From assembly GCA_964348535.1 (NCBI GenBank), contig CAYGDB010000003.1, forward strand, positions 1 to 37,579: a stretch of 37,579 bases of DNA, written 5' to 3'. This document shows, piece after piece, positions 21,966 through 30,400 of this stretch. Under the pieces are notes generated by a model that worked only from the letters and a program-made list of their open reading frames with translations, searched no databases and was not told the origin of the DNA. Positions within the stretch are counted from its first letter, which is position 1; the number at the start of each line of letters is the position of its first letter. Origin of the DNA: JBGPJO01 sp964348535. GTDB lineage: Bacteria > Patescibacteriota > Minisyncoccia > Phycocordibacterales > JAKFXT01. Made by a program: the position numbers and the translations under genes.

Positions 21966-23006
21966 TTATTCATCACTCCCGTCTGAGCCGATACTAGCGC
22001 CTTCCTTTAGTTTCTTTTGTATTTCTTTCAAAAGCTCGTTTGCCACTTTTTTGTTTTCTTTAAGATATGTTCTTGCCGCGTCATATCCTCGCCCGATTTT
22101 TTCTTCTCCAAAACTGTAAGAGGCGCCTGATTTTTGAACTATGTTAAATTTCTCACCGAGGGCAAGCAGTTCTCCTTCGCGTGAAATTCCTTCTCCATAC
22201 ATCAAATCAAACTCGGTTGAACGAAAAGGAGCCGCTACCTTATTTTTTACCACTTTTACTCTTACTCTTCCGCCCATAATTTCCTCTCCTTTTTTGATAG
22301 AAGCTATTCGGCGAATATCAAGGCGTATGGATGTGTAAAATTTAAGAGCCTTCCCTCCAGGAGTAGTTTCCGGATTTCCGAACATTATGCCAATCTGCAT
22401 TCTGATTTGATTTATAAATATAATTAGAGTTTTTGATTTTCCTACGATCGCAGTCAGTTTTCGCAGGGCTTGGGACATCAGTCTGGCTTGTTTGCCCATG
22501 TGTTGAGCTCCCATATCTCCTTCTATTTCATCTTTTGGAGTAAGGGCGGCGACCGAGTCGATTACTATCACATCCACTTTTCCGGAACGAACCAGACTTT
22601 CTGTTATTTCAAGCGCTTGCTCTCCGGTATCAGGCTGTGATATTAAAAGGTCTTTTATTTTTACTCCAAGCTTTGTCGCATATTCAGGGTCCATGGCGTG
22701 TTCAGCGTCTATATAAGCGCATATCCCTCCGCCTTTTTGGGCTTCGGCGACTACATGTAAAGCCAAGGTTGTTTTTCCTGATGATTCCGGTCCGAATATC
22801 TCAACAATACGGCCTCTTGGCAATCCTCCTATCCCGAGCGCGGCGTCGAGCCCGATTGAGCCTGTCGGTATGGCTCTAATATCAACTCTCGGTTTGTCCC
22901 CGAGTTTCATGATTGCCTCATCCCCGAATTTCATTTTTATAGCTCTGATGGTTTCTTCTATTTCTGTGCTTCCCACCGCCGCTTTCTCTTTTTTTTCTTT
23001 AGCCAT
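21966..23006 (-). CDS. recA: Recombinase RecA
   Basis: Forms ATP-dependent filaments on single-stranded DNA for homologous recombination and SOS signalling. The 346-residue protein has the Walker A motif GPESSGKTT at about 72-80, the Walker B region VDVIVIDSVAAL, loop L1 GDMGAQHMGKQARLMSQALRK (given by its ends GDMGAQHMGKQ and MSQALRK), the FINQIRMQIGIMFGNPETTPGG loop L2 region (FINQIRMQIG, GNPETTPGG), and a C-terminal acidic tail SIGSDGSDE. Full-length and apparently intact. It lies downstream of the gene at 23204, with a 197-bp gap. Confidence 0.98.
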   Translation of the reverse strand: MAKEKKEKAAVGSTEIEETIRAIKMKFGDEAIMKLGDKPRVDIRAIPTGSIGLDAALGIGGLPRGRIVEIFGPESSGKTTLALHVVAEAQKGGGICAYIDAEHAMDPEYATKLGVKIKDLLISQPDTGEQALEITESLVRSGKVDVIVIDSVAALTPKDEIEGDMGAQHMGKQARLMSQALRKLTAIVGKSKTLIIFINQIRMQIGIMFGNPETTPGGKALKFYTSIRLDIRRIASIKKGEEIMGGRVRVKVVKNKVAAPFRSTEFDLMYGEGISREGELLALGEKFNIVQKSGASYSFGEEKIGRGYDAARTYLKENKKVANELLKEIQKKLKEGASIGSDGSDE

Positions 23007-23009
23007 TTT

Positions 23010-23051
23010 GGTTATTGGTAATTATTATTGGTAATTGGTTATTAATAATTT
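23010..23051. repeat. Iterated ATTGGTAAT words before recA
   Basis: The stretch reads as degenerate tandem copies of ATTGGTAAT/ATTATT on the plus strand in the recA upstream region. The rest of the 197-bp gap (to 23203) contains a GCGCGCGC run and AT-rich sequence with no gene that I can support; the recA promoter is probably near 23165-23195, but no clear -35/-10 pair stands out. Confidence 0.4.
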
Positions 23052-23203
23052 AAAATAAATCAACTTACTTTAAGTGCGCGCGCTTCTTGTCGGCATTTCC
23101 GGTTTTTAGCGGGTTTACCCACCTAAATTTTTTATTGAATACATTTTTGCTTATCAATGTTTTTTATTTATAAAATAGCACCTTTACAAAATTGTCGCTC
23201 TAT

Positions 23204-23563
23204 CTAAAAATTTTTGGCGGGTAAATAAATAATCTCTTTGGTCGCCACTCCTTCTCGACCGAATTTACCTTTTGCTCTGACTGTCATTATATTATAACCT
23301 TCGTAGAGTAAAATTTGGTCTGTCATATTTCCTTCATCGTCAACGAATATTTGTTTGTCATTCAGACTAATGAAAGTGGCGTTTTTTATCACCCCTTCAA
23401 TTTTAATAAGGGATTCTCTCACAGTCTCGCCATTTTTAGGGGAGTCGATCTGGATTTTTGGTCCTGTTAGAAGGTTAGCCGACTTGCTAGCACCATAGCC
23501 GAGTATTATAACTCCGAGAATTATTCCTGCCCCCACTCTTATGTACCTGCCATTCTGAATCAT
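23204..23563 (-). CDS. Membrane-anchored protein with Ig-like domain
   Basis: A 119-residue protein with a short basic N-terminus, one membrane anchor or uncleaved signal at about 9-27 (VGAGIILGVIILGYGASKS), and a single extracytoplasmic beta-sandwich of about 80 residues. The domain has the pattern IDSPKNGETVRESLIKIEG ... ISLNDKQIFVDDEGN ... ILLYEGYNIMTVRAKGKFG, which resembles glucodextranase-B-like/bacterial Ig-like domains. It starts 1 bp after the ftsK stop and is surely co-transcribed with it. The function is unknown; a cell-envelope or division-linked role is suggested only by this neighbour. Confidence 0.8.
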   Translation of the reverse strand: MIQNGRYIRVGAGIILGVIILGYGASKSANLLTGPKIQIDSPKNGETVRESLIKIEGVIKNATFISLNDKQIFVDDEGNMTDQILLYEGYNIMTVRAKGKFGREGVATKEIIYLPAKNF

Positions 23564-23564
23564 T

Positions 23565-25811
23565 TTATTCCGAGTTTTCCTCTTCTGATTTTTCGTTTAT
23601 TCCAAACACCTCTCGTGGTTTTGCTCCTTCACCCTTACCAACAACTCCGCGTTCTTCCAGTATATCAATAAGTCTTGCGGCTCTCGCGTAGCCTATTCCA
23701 AGTTTTCTTTGAAGATATGAAGTGGAAGCTTTTCCTGCCGTTATTACCGCCTCTCTGGCTTCTTCGTAAAGCTCATCATCTTCATTTTCTTCAATATTTA
23801 TTTGGAGTGCGTTTGGTCCGTTTAGATTATTGCCAACCTCAAGATTTATCTCGTGAGGTATTTCATCACCCCATGTGTCTGCCAGGTATTTTACCACTTT
23901 TTTTACCTCGTTTTCTGATATGAAAGCCGATTGTAGACGAGAAGGTTGAGACATTTCACCCGAAAGATAAAGCATGTCGCCTGCGCCCAAGAGTTTTTCG
24001 GCGCCGGACGTGTCTAGTATTGTTCGGGAGTCTATCTGGGAAGCGACCTGAAGCGCCACTCTTGCCGGAATATTGGCTTTTATAAGTCCGGTAATGACAT
24101 TAACACTTGGTCTCTGGGTGGATAGTATGAGGTGAATACCAACCGCTCGGCTCATTTGGGCAAGACGAACTATGGCCGCTTCGAGCTCTCTAGGGTAGGA
24201 AGTCATAATGTCCGCAAGCTCATCTATTATTACTACTATATAAGGCATCATCTCCGGCAGTTTTTTCTCATCTTCATCTCGGTTTGAACTTTTTTCAAGT
24301 TTTTCTAAAAGTGGCTGAAGTTTATTTTTATGGTAAGACTCAATATCTCGCACCGACTCGCTTTCGAGTATATCGTAACGCCTATCCATTTCTTTGGCCG
24401 CCCATTTGAGCGCCATTATGGCTTTTTTAGCATCTGTTATAACAGGCGTTAGCAGGTGGGGGATTTTATTGTAAAGGGTAAGCTCGACCCGTTTTGGGTC
24501 AATCATTATGAATCGCAGATTTTCAGGCGAGTTCCTATAAAGAAGCGATGTTATTAGAGTATGAATGGCTACAGATTTTCCAGAGCCCGTGGCGCCTGCC
24601 ACCAGTAGGTGGGGCATTTTAGCCAAGTTGCTAAAATGTGATTTACCGGATATGCCACGACCCAGACCGACATAGAGTGGTTTGTCGGATGTTGCGAATT
24701 CTTCGGCCCCAAGAAGTGAAGCCAGTCCGACGATAGATTTAACGGTGTTTGGAATTTCAACACCGACCAAAGATTTTCCGGGAATCGGAGCTTCTATTCT
24801 TATGGGATGAGCGGCAAGGGCGAGAGCCAAGTCATTTTGCAAGGCCACTATTCTTGAGAGCTTCACGCCTTCGGCCGGTTTTAGAGCATAGCGGGTAACC
24901 GAAGGACCGATGGATATTTCATCCATCTCAACCACTATCCCGAAGTTCTGAAGAGTCCTTTTTATAATATTGGCGCTTGCTTTTATGTCTCCTACGCCCG
25001 GCCTGCCTCTATCTTTTTCAAGGAGAGATAATGGCGGTGGCACGTAGGCTCTTCCCATCGGTCTGAACAGAAGCCCACCCGAGATTTGACCTCCACTCAT
25101 TTTTTCGTCTGGACGAGATGATATTAAATGACTAACCGATTCGTTTTCTTCCGCACCTTTTTCCTCTACGCCTTCTGTTTCCGTTGAGTTTCCATAGTTC
25201 TTAAATTGATCCTCTCCCTCAATGGTAGGTACGTCTATGACTGTAGGTTCAGGTGCTTTATTTTTAAACAATTTGGAAAAAAATTCCGGTATTTTTGAAA
25301 AAATAGAAAAAAATGAAGCACCGATTCCTATTGTCAGGTCAAACAATATAAGCACGGAAACAATAATTAACATCGAAAGAATAGAAAATGAGGCGTAGAA
25401 ATCAAATAGTGATAAAAGTGGTTCTGCTACCCACCTCCCCACTATTCCGGACGATCCTTTAGATATCAGCTCAAGCATTCCAAGTCCCGATAAAAAAAAT
25501 ATCCCCCCGCCTATTGTTTTTAGTCCGGCCATTTCGTGTTTGATTGATCTAAAAAAAGAAATACTTAATAGCAGAAAAATAGTTGGTATTAAAAAATATC
25601 CAAAGCCGAGCAGGTAGGATAGCAAATCATAAAGACCGCGGCCAGCTATGCCGGCTTTCTTAAATCCGGCCAAAAGAAAAACAACAAATAGTCCGAGAAA
25701 AACCACAGCCCAAACGCTGCTTTTGGTTTCCTCTCGAAGACTCCACTTGTTCCATTTTTTTCCGCTATTTTCGGTTTTTTCTTTTCTTTTTATTTTTTCT
25801 TTTTTTGCCAT
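23565..25811 (-). CDS. ftsK: DNA translocase FtsK/SpoIIIE
   Basis: ATP-driven DNA pump that clears chromosome ends from the division septum. The 748-residue protein has an N-terminal membrane domain of four or so helices (residues about 30-180), an acidic linker, an alpha domain, and a RecA-like motor with Walker A GATGSGKS near 403-411 and Walker B YIVVIIDELADIM. Other family signatures are FIMIDPKRVEL, GIHLILSTQRPSVNVITG and DTSGAEKLLGAGDMLY. The C-terminal gamma winged helix (YLQRKLGIGYARAARLIDIL) that reads KOPS-like sites is present. Promoter TGG-TATAAT ends 11 nt before the ATG. Identification is firm. Confidence 0.97.
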   Translation of the reverse strand: MAKKEKIKRKEKTENSGKKWNKWSLREETKSSVWAVVFLGLFVVFLLAGFKKAGIAGRGLYDLLSYLLGFGYFLIPTIFLLLSISFFRSIKHEMAGLKTIGGGIFFLSGLGMLELISKGSSGIVGRWVAEPLLSLFDFYASFSILSMLIIVSVLILFDLTIGIGASFFSIFSKIPEFFSKLFKNKAPEPTVIDVPTIEGEDQFKNYGNSTETEGVEEKGAEENESVSHLISSRPDEKMSGGQISGGLLFRPMGRAYVPPPLSLLEKDRGRPGVGDIKASANIIKRTLQNFGIVVEMDEISIGPSVTRYALKPAEGVKLSRIVALQNDLALALAAHPIRIEAPIPGKSLVGVEIPNTVKSIVGLASLLGAEEFATSDKPLYVGLGRGISGKSHFSNLAKMPHLLVAGATGSGKSVAIHTLITSLLYRNSPENLRFIMIDPKRVELTLYNKIPHLLTPVITDAKKAIMALKWAAKEMDRRYDILESESVRDIESYHKNKLQPLLEKLEKSSNRDEDEKKLPEMMPYIVVIIDELADIMTSYPRELEAAIVRLAQMSRAVGIHLILSTQRPSVNVITGLIKANIPARVALQVASQIDSRTILDTSGAEKLLGAGDMLYLSGEMSQPSRLQSAFISENEVKKVVKYLADTWGDEIPHEINLEVGNNLNGPNALQINIEENEDDELYEEAREAVITAGKASTSYLQRKLGIGYARAARLIDILEERGVVGKGEGAKPREVFGINEKSEEENSE

Positions 25812-25822
25812 ATTTATTTCTG

Positions 25823-25828
25823 ATTATA
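25823..25828 (-). promoter_or_regulatory. Extended -10 box of ftsK
   Basis: On the minus strand TATAAT preceded by TGG lies 11 nt before the ftsK ATG, giving a leader of a few bases. No -35 or Shine-Dalgarno sequence is obvious. Confidence 0.55.
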
Positions 25829-25906
25829 CCACCCTGCCGTTTAATTGCCTTGATATTTAAACGCCTTGCCAATCTGTTGATAATGTATCTTTTTGTTCCC
25901 GGTCTA

Positions 25907-25960
25907 TTGATAACCTATAAGACAAGAATATAATGTCTTATACGGCTCCTTTTAAAAGGA
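25907..25960 (+). promoter_or_regulatory. Promoter with overlapping operator-like palindromes before the HTH gene
   Basis: TTGATA (25907-25912), a 16-bp spacer and TATAAT (25929-25934) form the promoter. A perfect inverted repeat TATAAGACA / TGTCTTATA (25916-25924 and 25934-25942) covers the -10 box, and a perfect 14-bp palindrome TCCTTTTAAAAGGA (25947-25960) sits over the expected start site. Both placements are typical of repressor operators; autoregulation by the downstream gene is an inference. Confidence 0.6.
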
Positions 25961-25988
25961 CAGATGATTATCTCTTAAAAGACATTTA

Positions 25989-26783
25989 ATGGACAAAATA
26001 AACAAACTTCATGCCCCAGCTTATGGTCAGATTGGTAAAAATAACCAATCAGAGTTTGATTTTATAAAGGACAAACCGGAACTTATTTATCTCGTAAAAA
26101 AGCTTGAACGTCTTGCGAGCGCCATCCATATGGTGACTAATTTTTTATCGGAAATCGAACCGCTCAGAATTTCTCTTCGGGAGGAATGTCTTTTAGCTCT
26201 TAAAAATGTTCTTTTGCGAGAACGGGCCATGGGTTTTATAAGTGTTGAGAACAACATTCTCCACTGCGTATCTCTATTAAACATAGGGAAAGGTTCCGTC
26301 ATTATTTCAGATATGAACGCGGAGCTTCTAAAAAAAGAGTTTTTGGGACTTCTTCCCGTAATCGGCAATATGTATATAAATGAAAGAGAACGACTTTCTT
26401 TCAATGCCTCAGAGCTTAATTTAGAGTCAGCTCCTGATTCAGAGGCGGGAGTCAGTCACGAACCTTTAAAGGACATTTTATTTTCTAAAGGACATAAAGG
26501 TATAGGTGATGTCCTTTATGAAACAAGCATTCTAAAGGACAAAATAAAGGACAAAAAAAATCTTAAAAGCCTGAAACAGGCTGAAAAGGTTGATTCTACA
26601 AGGAGTCGGATGATACTTGATATACTTAAAAATAGGGGAGAAGTCGGGATAAAGGACATAACTTCGCTTATGAAAGGAGTAAGCAGTAAAACCATACAGA
26701 GAGACCTGGGGACCCTTGTCTCAAATGGTGTCCTTAAGAAATTAGGGAAACGGCGTTGGAGTCGTTATTTATTGGTAGGGTAA
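25989..26783 (+). CDS. DNA-binding protein with C-terminal DeoR-like winged helix
   Basis: A 264-residue cytoplasmic protein. The N-terminal two thirds are helical with no motif that I can name (FIKDKPELIYLVKKLERLA, then LREECLLALKNVLL), followed by a charged Lys/Asp-rich linker. The C-terminus (about 200-264) is a winged helix: TRSRMILDILKNRGEVGIKD, ITSLMKGVSSKTIQRDLGTL and VLKKLGKRRWSRYLLV, like the DeoR/HTH_11 recognition pattern. It is divergent from ftsK and upstream of the surface-layer gene. Its promoter carries palindromic operators, and its coding region has a high density of the word AAAGGACA. It is likely a transcription regulator, possibly of itself and the neighbouring surface gene; the target is not shown. 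Confidence 0.8.
   Translation: MDKINKLHAPAYGQIGKNNQSEFDFIKDKPELIYLVKKLERLASAIHMVTNFLSEIEPLRISLREECLLALKNVLLRERAMGFISVENNILHCVSLLNIGKGSVIISDMNAELLKKEFLGLLPVIGNMYINERERLSFNASELNLESAPDSEAGVSHEPLKDILFSKGHKGIGDVLYETSILKDKIKDKKNLKSLKQAEKVDSTRSRMILDILKNRGEVGIKDITSLMKGVSSKTIQRDLGTLVSNGVLKKLGKRRWSRYLLVG
26066..26658. repeat. Cluster of AAAGGACA boxes inside the HTH gene
   Basis: Exact AAAGGACA occurs at 26066, 26468, 26487, 26534, 26546 and 26651 on the plus strand and at 26510-26517 on the minus strand, with a further copy in the promoter at 25955 and near matches at 25977 (AAAAGACA) and 26729 (minus). The copies are not all in the same reading frame (for example SKGH at 26487 against LKDI at 26468), so codon use for Lys-Asp explains only part of them. 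Two isolated copies were noticed in the rest of the window. Confidence 0.6.
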
Positions 26784-26876
26784 TGAATTATGAATCACGA
26801 ATTATGACTAAAGGCGGAGCGCCTTTAGGAGGAGGGTTTTCTTACCATAATTCATAATTCTTACTTCATAACTCAT
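26783..26876. repeat. Palindromic element after the HTH gene
   Basis: Outer arms ATGAATTATGAATCACGAATTATG (24 bp, key words ATGAATTATGAA and GAATTATG) at 26783-26806 and its inverted copy ending at 26876 match at 20 of 24 positions. The core is a perfect 9-bp hairpin CTAAAGGCG / CGCCTTTAG with a 3-nt loop (26808-26828). It begins at the stop codon of the HTH gene. The outer word TGAATTAYGAA is shared with the element at 14175. Confidence 0.7.
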
Positions 26877-26971
26877 CTTCAATTTGTCTTGACTTTCCCT
26901 TCCAAAAATGAGAGTATTCCCTAGATGGATTGCTGGTGTCAAAATAACCCAAAGGAGTTATTTAAAGCTAG

Positions 26972-26980
26972 TTATCCACA
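26972..26980. promoter_or_regulatory. Single consensus DnaA box
   Basis: TTATCCACA is a perfect match to the bacterial DnaA box. It lies 10 bp upstream of the -35 box of the surface-layer gene. Only this one copy was noticed, so it does not mark an origin by itself. Confidence 0.3.
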
Positions 26981-26989
26981 AAGTAAATT

Positions 26990-27018
26990 TTGCGGGAGGG
27001 TATGTAAGATACTATAAT
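26990..27018 (+). promoter_or_regulatory. Promoter of the surface-layer gene
   Basis: TTGCGG (26990-26995), a 17-bp spacer and a perfect TATAAT (27013-27018) predict transcription from about 27025, leaving a leader of about 435 nt before the ATG at 27461. A second weaker candidate (TTGACT at 26889) lies further upstream. Confidence 0.6.
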
Positions 27019-27022
27019 TGCG

Positions 27023-27460
27023 CTACAAGTTTGTAGATTTAAAATTCTGCCTTCTTGTATTGCTTGAACGAAAGTTTTTTTCCAAAAGTTACAGCTCTCC
27101 CGCACTCAAGTTCGTTGACATTTTAATAAGGCAGATAAAACTTAAATCATTTCGGCGTAAGCCTTGATGGCTACAGAAAATCTTTGTCCCGATGGCGCTT
27201 TTATTATGGCGCCCTGCAGTAATTTCCGATTGCCCGTTAATATTTTATAAGCTAACCCGAGCGATTTTAGATTGTCCTTAAAAACAATTTATCTCGTGCG
27301 GTTTGGTGAAAGTCGTATCGTTTCAAAAATAAATAAAAAATATTTTTGGCGATGCGCGGACAAATGAATCCACGGCGTCGAACCGCGGATGCCTTTGTTT
27401 ATCGTGTAGGTGTGAAAATATTTAATTTATTTTCACGCCATTATTTTAGTAACATTTACT
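27023..27460 (+). ncRNA. Long structured 5' leader of the surface-layer gene
   Basis: The 677-bp space between 26784 and 27460 has no gene. After the promoter it holds a string of hairpins: CTACAA/TTGTAG (27024-27035), TCTGCCTT (27046-27053) with AAGGCAGA (27128-27135), GGCGC/GCGCC near 27194-27212, ATTGT/ACAAT near 27271-27288, a long stem with ATCCACGG and CCGCGGAT around CGTCGAA (27368-27390), and GTGAAAATA/TATTTTCAC just before the start. No Shine-Dalgarno sequence precedes the ATG. It does not match the conserved cores of RNase P RNA, tmRNA or SRP RNA that I know. It is probably a stabilising or regulatory leader; a separate small RNA is possible. Confidence 0.5.
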
Positions 27461-30400
27461 ATGAATCAATTGAAAAAATCTAAAACTGCGAAAGTGGTTG
27501 CGGGATTTGTTGGTTTTCTTACCGTGGCTTCGATGATTGGAGGAACAGCCTTCAGCGCATCAGCCGCGACTAACGAAGAGCTCCAAGCTCAAATCAACTC
27601 CCTCCTTGCTACCATTACCGCTCTTCAGTCACAGCTTTCTGGCAACACTACTTCAGGTGGTGCCACAGCATGTACATTCACTTCAGACCTTACTATGGGT
27701 TCAAAAGGTGAAGCTGTAACATGTCTTCAGAATTATTTGAAAGGAACCGGTCATTTCACCTTCGCAGGTGGAGCAACTGGCACTTTCGGTTCTATTACTA
27801 AAGCCGCCGTTTCTGCATGGCAGGCCGCTAACGGAGTGACTCCTGCCGCAGGATACTTTGGTGCGAAGTCTCGCGCTAAGTACACTATGGTTGGCGGAAC
27901 AACCGGCGGAACAACCGGTGGAACTACAGGAGGAACAACTGGTGGCACGACTGCTCCAGCAGGAACTGGTCTTTCAGTTTCAGCCGCTTCACAGCCAACC
28001 GCCTCTCTTGCTCCTACCAGCGCTTCACGAATTCCATTCACCAAAGTTACTCTCACCGCTTCAAACGATGGTGATGTTACCGTTAACGGTATCGTTGTTG
28101 AGCGCACAGGACTTGCCGCTGACGCCGCTTTCTCTGGCATCGTGCTTCTTGACGAAAACGGTCTTCAGATCGGTATAGCAAAAACTTTGAATTCAAATCA
28201 TCAGGTAACAGTCGGCGAGCCTTTCACCATTAAGGCGGGCACGTCAAAAACAGTTACCATCGCTGGAAACATGGGTTCAAGTCTCGCTACCTACGCTGGA
28301 CAGGTTGCAACCCTTTCTGTTGTAGGAGTTAATACTTCAGCAACAGTTTCAGGTTCTCTTCCAATCACAGGAGCCGCTCACACCGTGAACGCTTCCCTTA
28401 CATTGGGTTCGGTTACTCAAGCTGTTTCTTCTTTTGACCCTCAGACTTCAGCTACCAAGGAAATCGGCACAACCGGATATAAGTTTTCCGGTGTTCGATA
28501 CACTGCAGGTTCTGCTGAAAAAATCCGTCTTTGGTCCATTCGTTGGAACCAGGCCGGTTCAGCTGGCGCAACCGACCTTGCCAATATCAAGGTTGTGGTT
28601 GACGGAACAAGCTATGACACAACCATTTCAGCTGACGGTAAGTATTACACCGCTTCATTCGGTTCAGGCATACTTATAGATAAGGGTCTTTCCAAGGATA
28701 TACATATCCAAGGCGACCTTATCGGTTCCTCTTCTGCCGCTCGCACAGTCCGATTTGACATCTACAAAGCAACTGATGTCTATATGACTGGTGAGACCTA
28801 CGGTTACGGAATCACAGCTCCTGCCGGTTCTGTCACGGCGTCAGATGCCACATCCGAATTTACTTCCGGCACACCTTACTTTGACGGTTCACTTTTGACT
28901 GTTTCTGCAGGTTCTGTTACATCAGTTAACAAATCTTTGTCAGTTCCAGCTCAAAACATTGGTGTGAACGTTCCAAATCAGATACTGGGTGGATTTGAGG
29001 TTGATCTTAAGGGCGAGTCAATTTCTGTTCAGTCTCTTGCCTTTACAATAGCAACAACTGGCACATGGGGAGGTTATCCAACCAATATTTCCCTTTATGA
29101 CCAAAATGGCGCTGTTGTAGCTGGTCCTGTTGACCAGTCTTCCGGCACAACAATTACCTTTACGGATACCGTAACTTTCCCAGTTGGAAAGAACGTCTAT
29201 ACTCTTAAAGGTAAGATTCCTTCTGGCACTGTAAATGGCGCTACTGTCATTATGTCAGTAACACCTAGCTCACAGTGGACAAACGTAACAGGGCAGACTA
29301 CTGGAAACACAATCTCGCTCTCAACACTTTCTAACGCGGCTGTGATGAACACTATGACAGTCAGAGCAGCAGCGCTTGGTGTCAGCATTTCAACCCAACC
29401 TCCTGCTCAAAGCGTTATTACAGGTTCACAGGGCTTCACCTACGCTAATGTCCTCTTGGACGCTAGCCAATCAGGTGAAGACGTAAGATTGTCTTCACTT
29501 CCTCTGTCTATGACATTCGCTGCCATGGAAGTAACCCAAGTATCATCTTGCCAGCTCTTTGATGGCGCAACTCCTTTGACCACCGGTTCAAACGTGGTTA
29601 ATCCTTCAGGCGCATCAGATTCTGACCAGACATTTACACTTGACCAGTCTTTGACGGTTTCAAAAGGAACTGTTAAAACATTGGCTCTCAAATGTAACCT
29701 CGCAAGCTCGGTTTCAGCTGGCGACACTGTTTCTTGGGGTATCAATGCCGCGCCTACAATCACACCTACCGGCGTAACTTCAGGTAATACTGTTACTGAA
29801 ACCGTTACAGCGGCTGCAGGTCAGACAATGACTGTTGCCGCAAGCGGTTCTTACACAGTTACCAACGACAGCGCTCTTCTTTACAAGACTGCCCAGGCCG
29901 GAACAAGCGGCGTTGAGCTTGCTCGACTACGCTTTACCGCAGGAGCATCAGAGGCTTTGAACTTGAAACAAATTGCTCTTCAATTGGGCAACACTTCTTC
30001 AAGCTCACCGGCTGATCTCCTCGGTCAGACAGTAACATTGTGGAATGGTGCTACTCAAATAGGTACAGCGCAATTCGGTGTTGGTGCTTCTGCTGACAAC
30101 GCTACTTCTACTTTGTTGTCACCAGCTCCAATGATTGCCGCTGGTGAATCTGTCCTCATTACCGTTAAAGGTGATTTGACAGCTCAAAACATCAATGAAG
30201 GCACTCCTGGCGCATTTATATCTGTTGATTACGATGGCGATAACGTTGGAATCAATGGTAACTACGCCCTCGGTGCATCTTCACAGAGCAATATCAGCTC
30301 TGGAACGACAGCGGACGTTACTACCAGTGGTCTAAGAATCTTCAGAACAGTTCCTTCTATTGCTGTAACAAGCAACGGTGGAGCGCTGTCAGCTGGAGTA

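Noticed and set aside
23085..23097. GCGCGCGC-rich palindrome as a LexA or other SOS operator before recA
   Set aside because: It does not match known LexA box patterns, and its arms are imperfect and mostly simple GC alternation.
27300..27400. Possible tRNA- or tmRNA-like fold around GTCGAACC
   Set aside because: The arm resembles a T-loop stem on the minus strand (GGTTCGAC), but no acceptor stem, anticodon arm or tmRNA core is present.
27893..27952. Short tandem repeat that might be a CRISPR or minisatellite
   Set aside because: It is the in-frame GGTT linker of the surface protein, with 12-bp units and no spacers.
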